Source: Anaerolineae bacterium (GTDB lineage: Bacteria; Chloroflexota; Anaerolineae; Promineifilales; Promineifilaceae). From it: DNA of 64,000 nucleotides. The notes beneath the pieces were generated by a model. The model was not told where the DNA came from. It made no database searches and worked only from the letters and a program-made list of their open reading frames with translations. Every line of letters begins with the position of its first letter. Positions within the stretch are counted from its first letter, which is position 1. The stretch is from assembly GCA_030425205.1 (NCBI GenBank), contig JAUIAP010000009.1, forward strand, positions 62,001 through 126,000. Reading direction: 5' to 3'. The position numbers were made by a program, and so were the translations under genes. Below, in pieces: positions 53,092 to 61,780 of the stretch.

Positions 53092-54115
53092 ATTGCTGTT
53101 TGCGATCATGGTGAGTCAGTCGATAGACCAACCCCATCCAGTTGTTGATAATCGACTTCGCCGTATCTCCCCACGTGTTGTCCAGCAGCGGCAATATGCG
53201 TTCCTCGGGGAATGGCGGCAACGGCTGCCCATGCTCGCGCGCCCACTCCGCACGCCCTAGATAGCGTTCTGCAATGGCGGCCACCTCGACCGAAAAGTAG
53301 TTTTCGGGGTGGGGTGGGGAAGTCGGGATTTCCCCATTTAGATAGCGCAAAACCTCACGCTTGTACTCTTTCAAGAGGCTATTCACATCATATTCTGGAT
53401 GCCCCTGAAAGTAGATAAAGCGAAACTGATCGGGGCTAACCGCCACCTGAACCCCTGCCTCTTGACTTTCGACCAGCACGGATAACCCGGCAGCCTCCAA
53501 TTGCGCCCGCGTGATCTCATTCCAGCGCGAATGTGGGACGTCAAAGCGCGTGTTGATGTCCCACAACAAGGGATGATCAGGACGGATAATGCGGTGATGA
53601 AAGACCCCCCACTGCTTCATAGGCAATCCATTGCGCTCGATGCCATGCTGATATTTGAGCAGTGCATGGGAGGCCAAACAGGAACATAACACCGATGTCA
53701 CGTTCTCGTTTGCCCATGCAATCACCTCCTGTAGCGGCTCCCAAAACGGCTCCCGATCCAGTTGCGGACTCGTCACATTTGCGCCAGTGATAATGAGCGC
53801 ATCTAGCCCCTCATCGTGCAATTCCGCGAAAGTGCGATAGTGATTCTTGATATACGCCTGTGTATCTGCGCTGCGTGCTAGGCCATCGACCGAAAATGGA
53901 TGCACATAAAATTGTGCGATCTGGTTGCTGTTGCCAATCAGGCGCATGTACTGCTGCTCCGTCACGCGCAATGCAGCATCGGGCATCATGTTTAACAATC
54001 CGATATGCAGTTCACGAATATCTTGCCGCAGCGCATCGTCAAGCGGCAACACCTGCTGCCCATGTTCGCGCAGTCGTTCAAAGGTCGGGAGGGAGGTATG
54101 TGCAACAATTGGCAT
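53042..54115 (-). CDS. metA: Homoserine O-acyltransferase, MetA family
   Basis: A 357-residue enzyme that acylates homoserine as the first committed step of methionine synthesis. The MetA fold is clear: HIGLLNMMPDAALRVTEQQY (about 37-56), the nucleophilic Cys within SVLCSCLASHALL (about 142) and YFQGHPEYD (about 233-241) with catalytic His and Glu. Many bacterial MetA proteins use acetyl-CoA rather than succinyl-CoA; the choice depends on the residue near position 111 and I do not assign it. The gene is longer than E. coli metA by about 50 residues at the C-terminus. Its end overlaps the glutaredoxin-like gene by 50 bases. Confidence 0.93.
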   Translation of the reverse strand: MPIVAHTSLPTFERLREHGQQVLPLDDALRQDIRELHIGLLNMMPDAALRVTEQQYMRLIGNSNQIAQFYVHPFSVDGLARSADTQAYIKNHYRTFAELHDEGLDALIITGANVTSPQLDREPFWEPLQEVIAWANENVTSVLCSCLASHALLKYQHGIERNGLPMKQWGVFHHRIIRPDHPLLWDINTRFDVPHSRWNEITRAQLEAAGLSVLVESQEAGVQVAVSPDQFRFIYFQGHPEYDVNSLLKEYKREVLRYLNGEIPTSPPHPENYFSVEVAAIAERYLGRAEWAREHGQPLPPFPEERILPLLDNTWGDTAKSIINNWMGLVYRLTHHDRKQQFMAEIDPNDPLDLLKS

Positions 54116-54199
54116 ACAATAAGTTTGGATTTTAGATTAAGCAGAATGACTGCGTCAATCATCAATCGTAATGCGGCGCTTGGCCTTAATTCGGTAATA

Positions 54200-54232
54200 G
54201 CCCGTCATTCCCGCGAAGGCGGGAATCCATTC
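54200..54232. repeat. Partial MITE-type hairpin
   Basis: GTCATTCCCGC-GAAG-GCGGGAAT followed by CCATTCTT is one internal hairpin of the MITE-like element standing alone, without the terminal repeats. The rest of the gap 54116-54439 holds only this and the terminator below. Confidence 0.65.
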
Positions 54233-54345
54233 TTGCTTTGCCCCGTCTGGACAACGTTTCGGGATTTCCAAACCCCAAAACACTTATTACCAAACTTAAT
54301 TCTTAAACTGCAATAGCCGCAGGGGAGAGGTGTGAGTAAATAGAT

Positions 54346-54376
54346 CAAAAAAGCCTCTCCAATAGTAGAGAGGCTA
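54346..54376 (-). terminator. Intrinsic terminator
   Basis: AGCCTCTC pairs with GAGAGGCT around a 8-base loop. On the minus strand the stem is followed by TTTTTTGATC, so it ends transcription of the 54440 gene. Confidence 0.85.
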
Positions 54377-54439
54377 GTTTACGTACTTGCAAATGATTTG
54401 CAATAAATTTAGATAGAGTTGCTAAGTGGGGAACGGATT

Positions 54440-54883
54440 TTATAGATGATTTTCGATCATTCGGCCGATTCCCGGCACCGCCTCTTGCACATTGCGTTTT
54501 GCCATTGGGCGCAACTTGTCATACGCACCCGTCAGCATTTTATTGCTTTCGGCTTGTCGTCGCTGGTCAGTCGCCGCCAGCAATGCCTCTGCCACCGCAT
54601 CTTCCCGTTCTGCCAAGAACGCCGCAAACGACCCGTTGCCAGCCGCTTGATATTGTGCGTAAAATGGCTCCAGTGAACTGACAAATTGATCGAGCATCTT
54701 GTCCACCATGATGTGCGTCATGTAGCCACCCTTCAACTTGCTGACAACCTTATAGCCGTTCTTAATCGCAAAACCAGAAATGCCCTTCTTGCGATTTACC
54801 TCTTCCTGTACCAATGTCACGCTGTCGTCGATGACGGCTTGTCGTGCGCCGTCTTTGTTCAAAACTGTTTGCAAATTCTGCAT
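54440..54883 (-). CDS. Hypothetical helical protein, 147 aa
   Basis: A 147-residue protein, mostly helical (VTLVQEEVNRKKGISGFAIK, then VVSKLKGGYMTHIMVDKMLD and FAAFLAEREDAVAEALLAAT). I recall similar proteins annotated only as a domain of unknown function in actinobacteria and Chloroflexota; no role is known to me. There are no Cys and no metal motif. The start is the ATG at 54883 with AGGA about 10 bases upstream; a TTG six bases earlier is possible. It stands alone with its own terminator. Confidence 0.7.
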   Translation of the reverse strand: MQNLQTVLNKDGARQAVIDDSVTLVQEEVNRKKGISGFAIKNGYKVVSKLKGGYMTHIMVDKMLDQFVSSLEPFYAQYQAAGNGSFAAFLAEREDAVAEALLAATDQRRQAESNKMLTGAYDKLRPMAKRNVQEAVPGIGRMIENHL

Positions 54884-54966
54884 CTTCAATGTTTCCTATT
54901 GAGGCTTACGCACGTAAGGAGGTGAGCCACGAATTTCACGAATTACACGAATAAAATCACTCAATG

Positions 54967-55075
54967 CAGTGTAAAGTAAGTCCCGTCATACCTGCGCAGG
55001 CAGGTATCCATTCTTTTTCTGGGACTGGATTCCCGCCTTCGCACGAATGACAATGCCAGACAATTTACCTTACGC
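54967..55075 (+). repeat. MITE-like element, copy 3
   Basis: Starts CAGTGTAAAGTAAG and ends TTTACCTTACGCT. It carries the ATACCTGC/GCAGGTAT hairpin and a decayed second hairpin (ATTCCCGCCTTCGCACGAAT). It lies in the non-coding gap between the 54440 gene and priA; nothing else was seen in that gap. Confidence 0.8.
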
Positions 55076-55254
55076 TTTATTCAATTCGCGTAATTTGTGT
55101 CAATTCGTGGCAACAAATCAATCAAATGCGTATGTCCTGTTTCACTTTAAGCTACGAAAGACTCAGTTATTTTCGCATAAAGCAAAGCAGTGTGTGGTTA
55201 CATCCCGACTTTCTCTAACGAATATGTGTTCTGGATTTGTTATAGTTCTAATCA

Positions 55255-58215
55255 ATGTTTGCCGAAATTGTCGTCAATATCGAAGTTCCGCTCGACGGAA
55301 CGTTTCATTATAATGTGCCGTTTGATCTGCGGGAAAAGGTGCAGGTTGGGCATTTGGTTGAAGTGGAATTCGGCCGAAAATTAGCGCAAGGTATCATCCT
55401 CGACTTTTCCCATTCTGCCCCCATCGAAAACACCAAGCCACTGATCGCATTAATCGATCCGCTGCCCGTCGTGCGGGCATGGCAGCTTGACCTTGCCAAA
55501 TGGCTGAGTGAGGCGTATCAAACCGCGCTTAACCAATGTGTGCGCCTGATGCTCCCGCCGGGGCTCACCCGCTGGTCCGATACGGTCGTGGACATCAATC
55601 CCTACTGGAATGGGGAAGGTCGCCTGACTGATGTGCAGGACGAGATCATTCGGATATTGCGCGAGAATGGGGATATGCGAGGGCGCAAGTTAAGCCGACT
55701 TTTGCCAAAAGAGTGGCGCAAACGTGGCAAGGCAGCGATCCCGCAGCTGGTCAAACGCGACATCTTGCAACGGGGAACGGTGTTGGACCCGCCGCGAATT
55801 CGGCCGAAAAAAGTCAGCACCGCCGAATTAGTCACCGATCCAGAGAAGATACGCGACGAGGTGGTGCAGTTGGGTAGGGCAAATTTATCGGCCGATGTTC
55901 TCAACTTTCTCGCCAAGTCTGACGATCCGCTGCCGACTGAGGCTGCCGTTTTAGCAGCGACAGGCGCAACAAAGAAACATCTTACCCAACTCGAAGCGGA
56001 CAACCTCATTGAGCGTGTCCCCGAAAAGCTGTTTGAAGTCGAGCGACCCGATGGGGAGATGGCACAACTTGTCGAAGAAGCTGTCGTTGGTCTCGCCATA
56101 CAACGTCGCCAAACACTCGGCCACATTTTGCGTTTGCGCAAAGCGGAAAAGTATCATGCCATCTTGACGCTGTTGGCGGAGGCAGCCCAACCCGTTCCGT
56201 TTGGCGAAATCTATGAGCAAACTGGCACATCGCGCACCTATCTCAACAAATTGGAGGAACTGCAACTGATCCGCTTCCGCAGCGATCATGTTTGGCGCAA
56301 CCCGTTGGCAGACCGCGATTTTGTCCCGACAACCGCCCCCCCGCTGACGTTCGATCAGGCCAAAGTTTGGGACGAGGTGCGCGTGATGATGGGCGCAGAA
56401 CCCTTTTCACAACCGGCTCACACCAGCGACGAGCAGGATATGGCTGTCTCATCGAATGAAACGGATGACGATGATCTATTTAGCGGGAGCATCTCTTCTT
56501 TCTTAGGCACGACTGAAACGAAAGCTGATAACGTCGATGCGCCTAGTGCAGAACAGCCCGTTACCTCTCAGCGTGTGCTGAAAAGTGAGGGCATTCGCGC
56601 CGTTCTCTTGCATGGTGTGACGGGCAGCGGCAAGACTGAAATCTACATGCGTGCGATCGATCTTGCGCTTGAGCGAGGTCAGCAGGCAATTGTGCTGGTT
56701 CCCGAAATCGCCCTTACGCCCCAAACGACGCGCCGCTTTGCCGCGCGCTTTCCCGGACGAGTGGCCGTCATGCACAGCGGCCTGACCGATGGTGAACGCT
56801 ATGACACATGGCGACGCGCCCGCTTAGGACTGTTTGACATCGTAATCGGGCCACGTTCCGCCATGTTTACACCGCTCAAAAATGTCGGTGTCGTCGTCGT
56901 TGATGAGGAACACGACGCGAGCTATAAACAAACACCGCCCGTCCCGCCGCCCTACTATCATGCTCGCGAAGCGGCGATTGCACTTGGGCGTGTGGCCAAC
57001 GCACTGGTCATTTTAGGCAGCGCGACGCCTGATGTGGTCAGCTACTATCGGGCGCAACAGGGAATTTTGCGGCTGCAAGAGCTGCCGAAGCGCGTCATGG
57101 GGCATCGCCAGCGTATCGAGCAGCAGATGGCGCGGTTGGGTCGCACGGCCGCGTGGGAAGCGTCAGGGGATGAAGCGTTGATGATCGGGATGCCGCCCGT
57201 CACAATTGTCGATTTGCGACAGGAGCTACGGGCGGGCAACCGCTCAATTTTCAGCCGCACATTGCAGGAAGAGATGGATGCCGTGCTGGAACGACAGGAA
57301 CAGGCGATCCTGTTTCTCAATCGGCGCGGCTCATCGACCTATGTTTTCTGCCGCGACTGTGGGCATGTCCAAAAATGTCCCAACTGCGACATTCCGCTGA
57401 CCTTTCACCAAAACCGCTATCACTTAACCTGTCACCAGTGCGGTTATCATGCCCCGCCGCCAGAGGTCTGCCCTGAATGTCAATCACGTCGCATTAAGTA
57501 TTTTGGACTGGGCACAGAGCAATTGGAACAGTTAGTGACGCAACGCTGGCCGAATGCGCGGGTGACGCGCTGGGATGGCGATACGACGGGTGGCAAGGAC
57601 AGCCACGATGAGTTGTTGGCCCAGTTTGTCAATCACGAGGCAGACATTCTGATCGGGACACAGATGATTGCAAAAGGGTTGGATTTACCCTTAGTGACGC
57701 TGGTGGGCGTGATTTCGGCCGATACTGCACTCAACCTGCCCGACTTCCGCACGGGCGAACGCGCCTTCCAACTGTTGACACAGGTGGCTGGGCGTGCGGG
57801 TCGTAGTTTGCTCGGTGGGCGCGTCATCCTGCAAACCTATCAGCCCGAACATTACGCGATTCAAGCGGCACAAGAGCACGATTACGCGCAATTCTTTCTC
57901 AATGAGATCCGCGAGCGCACCAAATTGCGCTATCCACCCTTTCGCCGTCTCGTCAAGCTGACGATTGCTGACCCCATCGCCAATCGTGCGGAACGGCAGG
58001 CAAATGAGCTGGGGACAAAGTTGCGCCAACACATTCGGGCACAACGCTTGGGCGGCACCGAAGTGATCGGCCCCGTGCCGCCATTTTTTAGCCGCGTTGA
58101 TCGCCGCTTTCGCTGGCAAATTCTCGTTCGCACCACCGATCCTGCATTGCTCCTTGAAGATTTTCACATCCCACCCCCATGGATCGTTGACATCGATCCC
58201 GTTTCAACGCTATAA
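55255..58215 (+). CDS. priA: Primosomal replication restart helicase PriA, long form
   Basis: A DNA helicase that reloads the replisome at collapsed forks. It has a 3' DNA-binding domain at the N-terminus (EVPLDGTFHYNVPFDLREKV), Walker A GVTGSGKTE (about 455), DEEH box (VVVDEEHDASYK, about 548) and eight zinc-ligand Cys (about 700-745: CRDCG, CPNCD, CHQCG, CPEC). At 986 residues it is about 200 longer than usual. The excess (about 120-440) contains winged-helix-like stretches and an acidic linker (NETDDDDLFSGS) before the helicase core. Four TCGGCCGA sites lie here. Confidence 0.95.
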   Translation: MFAEIVVNIEVPLDGTFHYNVPFDLREKVQVGHLVEVEFGRKLAQGIILDFSHSAPIENTKPLIALIDPLPVVRAWQLDLAKWLSEAYQTALNQCVRLMLPPGLTRWSDTVVDINPYWNGEGRLTDVQDEIIRILRENGDMRGRKLSRLLPKEWRKRGKAAIPQLVKRDILQRGTVLDPPRIRPKKVSTAELVTDPEKIRDEVVQLGRANLSADVLNFLAKSDDPLPTEAAVLAATGATKKHLTQLEADNLIERVPEKLFEVERPDGEMAQLVEEAVVGLAIQRRQTLGHILRLRKAEKYHAILTLLAEAAQPVPFGEIYEQTGTSRTYLNKLEELQLIRFRSDHVWRNPLADRDFVPTTAPPLTFDQAKVWDEVRVMMGAEPFSQPAHTSDEQDMAVSSNETDDDDLFSGSISSFLGTTETKADNVDAPSAEQPVTSQRVLKSEGIRAVLLHGVTGSGKTEIYMRAIDLALERGQQAIVLVPEIALTPQTTRRFAARFPGRVAVMHSGLTDGERYDTWRRARLGLFDIVIGPRSAMFTPLKNVGVVVVDEEHDASYKQTPPVPPPYYHAREAAIALGRVANALVILGSATPDVVSYYRAQQGILRLQELPKRVMGHRQRIEQQMARLGRTAAWEASGDEALMIGMPPVTIVDLRQELRAGNRSIFSRTLQEEMDAVLERQEQAILFLNRRGSSTYVFCRDCGHVQKCPNCDIPLTFHQNRYHLTCHQCGYHAPPPEVCPECQSRRIKYFGLGTEQLEQLVTQRWPNARVTRWDGDTTGGKDSHDELLAQFVNHEADILIGTQMIAKGLDLPLVTLVGVISADTALNLPDFRTGERAFQLLTQVAGRAGRSLLGGRVILQTYQPEHYAIQAAQEHDYAQFFLNEIRERTKLRYPPFRRLVKLTIADPIANRAERQANELGTKLRQHIRAQRLGGTEVIGPVPPFFSRVDRRFRWQILVRTTDPALLLEDFHIPPPWIVDIDPVSTL

Positions 58216-58225
58216 CAATCAGCAA

Positions 58226-58264
58226 ACATTGTTATTCCTGTGTAGGCAGGAACCCATTTTTCTG
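58226..58264. repeat. Decayed MITE-type hairpin
   Basis: GTTATTCCTGTGTAGGCAGGAACCCATT resembles one internal hairpin of the MITE-like element. Its right edge runs into the GGAGA ribosome binding site of the sugar dehydrogenase gene. Confidence 0.5.
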
Positions 58265-58273
58265 GAGAACCTC

Positions 58274-59596
58274 ATGAAACGCTGGATTATATTGCTGCTG
58301 CTGGTTGCGCTTGTCATCGTGGGAGTGGTTTCGGCCGAAACGATTGCCACCACAAACGGTGTCGTCTCTGTCACAATTGAAGAAGTGGTTACGATTCCCA
58401 ATCAAACAGCCAATGATGCTGTCACTGGAATAACCACCGTAGGCGACGGCCGTCTCTTCATTGCTAAGCAGAGTGGTCGAATTCACATTTGGACGGGTTC
58501 AGAACTGCTGCCTACGCCTTTCCTCGATCTTTCAACTGAAGTTGAGAATTGCAATGAATGTGGTTTGCTCGGCGTGGCGTTCCATCCCGACTATCAAAGT
58601 AACGGCTATTTCTATGTCAATTACAGCGAAGATAATAGCGTCGATACGATTATTGAACGTTTCCAAGTGAGTGCAGAAGACCCCAATATCGCTACAAAAA
58701 CGGGGCGACAAGTCGTCCTTGAAGTTGATCAGCCTGCGGCGAATCATAATGGGGGTGCGCTCCATTTTGGACCAGATGGCTATCTCTATATCGGGATGGG
58801 GGATGGCGGTGATCGAGGTGATCCGCTAGATAACGCCCAAGATGGTGCGGAATTGCTCGGTAAAATGCTGCGCATTGACGTGACAGGGATAACGACATAC
58901 ACCATTCCCGTCGATAACCCATTCATTGGGAACGCAACGGTACGTGATGAAGTGTGGGCATTGGGTTTACGCAATCCGTTCCGCTTCTCGTTTGACAGCA
59001 GCACGGGTGCGATGTGGATCGGCGATGTCGGGCAGCGCAAATTTGAAGAGGTGGACTATCAGCCGGTGGGGGTTGGGGGTCAGAACTATGGTTGGGACTG
59101 CTATGAGGCAAATGCGCTTTATCCGGTGGATGGCACAGATCCGGGCGATCATTCGGCCGATTGTCCCACCGATCCTAATGTCTTCACCTTCCCTGTCTAC
59201 AACTATCCGCACAGCGGCGGCGCGATCACGGGCTGCTCTATCACGGGTGGCGTAGTCTATCGTGGTGGTGACTACCCTTCATTGCAGGGCCACTACTTCT
59301 TTGCCGACTACTGCACGGGTGACCTCTGGACATTGAGCGGCGACCCGACCAATCCTACCTTCAACACGACCACCGCAGGCAGTCCGAGCAATCCCTCCAC
59401 ATTTGGCACCGATCACCGCGACGAGCTATACGTAGGTTACAGCAATGGCGCAGTTTATCGCATCACGGATGGCACGCCGCTTGCCGTTGGATTAAGCAAC
59501 GTGCAGATCACGGACATCTCGCCAGCCCTTTTTGCCGCACTCACACTGCTCGGCATCGCCACGTGGCGCATCGTGACACGAACGAAGAAAGGCTAG
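58274..59596 (+). CDS. Membrane-anchored PQQ-dependent aldose sugar dehydrogenase-like protein
   Basis: A 440-residue exported quinoprotein-type dehydrogenase of the GSDH (glucose/sorbosone dehydrogenase) family. A signal peptide (about 1-23, cut near VVSAET) leads to a six-bladed propeller with family marks: GRLFIAKQSGRIHI, ECGLLGVAFHPDY (about 95), HNGGALHFGPDGYLYIGMGD (about 160) and LRNPFRFSFDSSTG. Members oxidise aldoses in the periplasm with PQQ and calcium. A C-terminal helix with basic end (ALFAALTLLGIATWRIV) should anchor it. The start has GGAGA 6 bases upstream; an open frame reaching back to 58097 is spurious. PQQ synthesis genes are not in the window. Confidence 0.85.
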   Translation: MKRWIILLLLVALVIVGVVSAETIATTNGVVSVTIEEVVTIPNQTANDAVTGITTVGDGRLFIAKQSGRIHIWTGSELLPTPFLDLSTEVENCNECGLLGVAFHPDYQSNGYFYVNYSEDNSVDTIIERFQVSAEDPNIATKTGRQVVLEVDQPAANHNGGALHFGPDGYLYIGMGDGGDRGDPLDNAQDGAELLGKMLRIDVTGITTYTIPVDNPFIGNATVRDEVWALGLRNPFRFSFDSSTGAMWIGDVGQRKFEEVDYQPVGVGGQNYGWDCYEANALYPVDGTDPGDHSADCPTDPNVFTFPVYNYPHSGGAITGCSITGGVVYRGGDYPSLQGHYFFADYCTGDLWTLSGDPTNPTFNTTTAGSPSNPSTFGTDHRDELYVGYSNGAVYRITDGTPLAVGLSNVQITDISPALFAALTLLGIATWRIVTRTKKG

Positions 59597-60102
59597 GATT
59601 CGTAGACATTTCAAAACCAGACGTAGGGGATAGGCAAACGGATTACGATGTTTTGTGGACATTAGCAATGTGCCGTTTGTCTCGCCCCATTTCGATGGAA
59701 TTGAGGCGCAATAAACGGCATTGAATTGTGCGCAATCAGAATATAGGATGCCGTTTACCTAGCCTCTACCTAAGTGTCAACGAGACCTAGTCCGGTACGT
59801 CGGCTATTCCAAATCTGGTTGCACAATGGTTGGCCTCTCACTATCCAGCTAAGAGTTGCGGGCATAAAGCTAAAAGTTGCGAAATCGATCATTAAATTTC
59901 GATGTAGTTAATGTTCTCATGGGATAAGTGACATTTCGCAGGGATTTTTCTGCTAAATCTCTAAAATTAGTTGTCATTCTATCCCCCTTGTAATCAAATG
60001 AGGGGGCTACGATAGCCAGACCGCACAACACTGGCAATGATCAGCAGATGCAAATGGATTCACTTTTCCGAATAATAATGCTAGCAACGACTGGAGAATT
60101 GC
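59597..60102. other. Gene-free, palindrome-rich intergenic region
   Basis: About 500 bases without a credible gene. Contents: GGGGAT-AGGCAAACGG pairing imperfectly with CCGTTTGTCTCGCCCC (about 59620-59690), a perfect 10-bp inverted repeat TAAACGGCAT/ATGCCGTTTA (59712-59757) enclosing ATTG-TGCG-CAAT, a direct repeat GCTAA(A/G)AGTTGCG (about 59851 and 59872), and CCCCCT/AGGGGG plus GGCTA/TAGCC stems (59983-60017) just before pckA. No promoter is obvious. Confidence 0.5.
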
Positions 60103-61686
60103 ATGTTTAATCTCAAATCTTACAACATCGACGTAACGAAAATTGTACGTAACGCCGCACCCGCAGCCCTCTACCAACTCGCACTGGCCTACGAACCAGA
60201 GGCCGCACTTGCAGACAGCGGTGCCTTGATGGTGCGCTCGGGTGCAAAAACGGGGCGCAGCCCGAAAGATAAGCGCATTGTGCGCCATCCCGATTCTGAG
60301 GATGACATTTGGTGGGGTGACATCAACATTGCCGTTGACGATTTGACCTTTGCGATCAACCGCGAGCGCGCACTCGATTATCTCAATACGCTGGATCGTC
60401 TCTATGTGGTCGACGGTTACGGTGGTTGGGATGAGGCGGAGCGTATTAAGGTGCGAATCATTTGCACACGCCCCTATCACGCGCTGTTTATGCACAATAT
60501 GCTGATTCGGCCAACCGCCGCACAGCTAGCCGACTTTGGCGAACCCGATTATGTCATCTTCAATGCAGGACAGTTTCCCGCCAACCGTCACACCAGCGGC
60601 ATGACCTCGAAAACAAGCGTGGACATCTCGTTTGAAGAGGGAGAGGTGGTCATTCTCGGCACAGAATATGCGGGAGAGATGAAAAAGGGTGTCTTTACCG
60701 TCATGAACTACATTATGCCGAGGAAAGGGGTGCTGTCGATGCACTGTTCGGCCAATGAGGGAGAAGAGGGGGATGTCTCACTCTTTTTCGGGCTATCCGG
60801 CACGGGCAAGACGACGCTTTCGGCCGATTCTCGCCGCCAACTAATCGGTGACGACGAACATTGCTGGACAGATCGCGGCGTATTTAACATTGAAGGGGGC
60901 TGTTATGCGAAGGCGATCGATCTTTCAGCCGAAAAAGAGCCAGAAATCTTCAGCGCGATTCGTTTCGGAACCGTTTTGGAAAACGTCGTCTACGATCCAC
61001 AAAGTCATGTTGTCGATTATCACGACACATCGTTGACGCAAAACACCCGCGCCTCCTACCCGATTGAATATATCGACAACGCCAAAATCCCCTGCGTCGG
61101 CGGCCATCCCAGCAACATCATATTGCTGACGGCCGATGCGTTTGGCGTGCTGCCGCCCGTCAGCAAACTCACCCCTGAACAGGCGATGTATCACTTTATC
61201 AGTGGCTATACGGCGAAAGTGGCTGGAACAGAGATGGGCGTTACGGAACCCCAAGCGACCTTTTCAGCCTGCTTCGGTGCGGCGTTTATGGTTTGGCATC
61301 CAAGCAAATATGCGGAACTGCTGGCCGAGAAGATGGACAAGCATGGCGCGTCGGCATGGCTCGTCAACACGGGCTGGACAGGTGGAGCATACGGTACAGG
61401 ATCGCGCATCAAGCTCAAATACACCCGTGCCATCATCGACGCAATTCACAGCGGTGCGCTCGACAACGTTGAGACAGTGACCGATCCGATCTTCGGGTTT
61501 GCCGTGCCGACAAGCTGCCCCGATGTCCCTTCTGAGCTGTTGATTCCAAAAAATACGTGGGCTTATCCAGCGGCGTATGACGCACAGGCCAACAAGCTGG
61601 CGAAACTATTTAAGCAGAATTTTGAGGCATTTTCGGCCGATTCCAGCCCCGCAATCAGTGCCGCAGGGCCAAAAGAATTAGCTTAG
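60103..61686 (+). CDS. pckA: Phosphoenolpyruvate carboxykinase (ATP)
   Basis: A 527-residue enzyme converting oxaloacetate and ATP to phosphoenolpyruvate, CO2 and ADP, the entry to gluconeogenesis. Seen: [16 protein letters not shown] (about 49), the kinase P-loop [13 protein letters not shown] (about 234-246), [21 protein letters not shown] and [13 protein letters not shown]. This is the ATP-type, not the GTP-type, enzyme. It is convergent with ppdK, which interconverts pyruvate and phosphoenolpyruvate, placing the two alternative routes to this metabolite side by side. Confidence 0.97.
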   Translation: MFNLKSYNIDVTKIVRNAAPAALYQLALAYEPEAALADSGALMVRSGAKTGRSPKDKRIVRHPDSEDDIWWGDINIAVDDLTFAINRERALDYLNTLDRLYVVDGYGGWDEAERIKVRIICTRPYHALFMHNMLIRPTAAQLADFGEPDYVIFNAGQFPANRHTSGMTSKTSVDISFEEGEVVILGTEYAGEMKKGVFTVMNYIMPRKGVLSMHCSANEGEEGDVSLFFGLSGTGKTTLSADSRRQLIGDDEHCWTDRGVFNIEGGCYAKAIDLSAEKEPEIFSAIRFGTVLENVVYDPQSHVVDYHDTSLTQNTRASYPIEYIDNAKIPCVGGHPSNIILLTADAFGVLPPVSKLTPEQAMYHFISGYTAKVAGTEMGVTEPQATFSACFGAAFMVWHPSKYAELLAEKMDKHGASAWLVNTGWTGGAYGTGSRIKLKYTRAIIDAIHSGALDNVETVTDPIFGFAVPTSCPDVPSELLIPKNTWAYPAAYDAQANKLAKLFKQNFEAFSADSSPAISAAGPKELA

Positions 61687-61693
61687 AAGTGGA

Positions 61694-61730
61694 GAGTGGA
61701 GAGATCTGGCTGCGTCCATACTCTCCACTC
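61694..61730. terminator. Inverted repeat between pckA and ppdK
   Basis: GAGTGGAGAG pairs perfectly with CTCTCCACTC around a 17-base loop, eight bases after the pckA stop and between convergent genes. There is no clean T-run, so it is a possible terminator only. Confidence 0.45.
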
Positions 61731-61780
61731 TTCCCTAACCACTCTTCTCTTCCCTAATCACTTAACCAACTAACCACTCA

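Larger units (their letters stand above)
812..61640. repeat. Highly iterated palindrome TCGGCCGA, about 86 copies
   Basis: By eye I located about 86 copies, the great majority as (A/T)TCGGCCGA(A/T) and often TTTCGGCCGAAA. Approximate sites include 812, 1535, 3401, 5330, 5686, 6303, 6373, 7159, 9284, 10305, 14382, 17325, 19019, 20757, 23074, 25414, 29861, 33513, 33546, 37629, 40286, 40408, 40583, 43691, 46750, 48760, 51302, 52691, 55368, 57714, 60820 and 61632. All I found are inside genes, in all three reading phases (S-A-E/D, F-G-R, R-P). At this base composition about one chance copy would be expected. The pattern recalls HIP1 (GCGATCGC) of cyanobacteria. Confidence 0.9.

Noticed and set aside
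58097..58273. 59-codon upstream extension of the sugar dehydrogenase frame
   Set aside because: It overlaps the end of priA, and the signal peptide and ribosome binding site fix the start at 58274.
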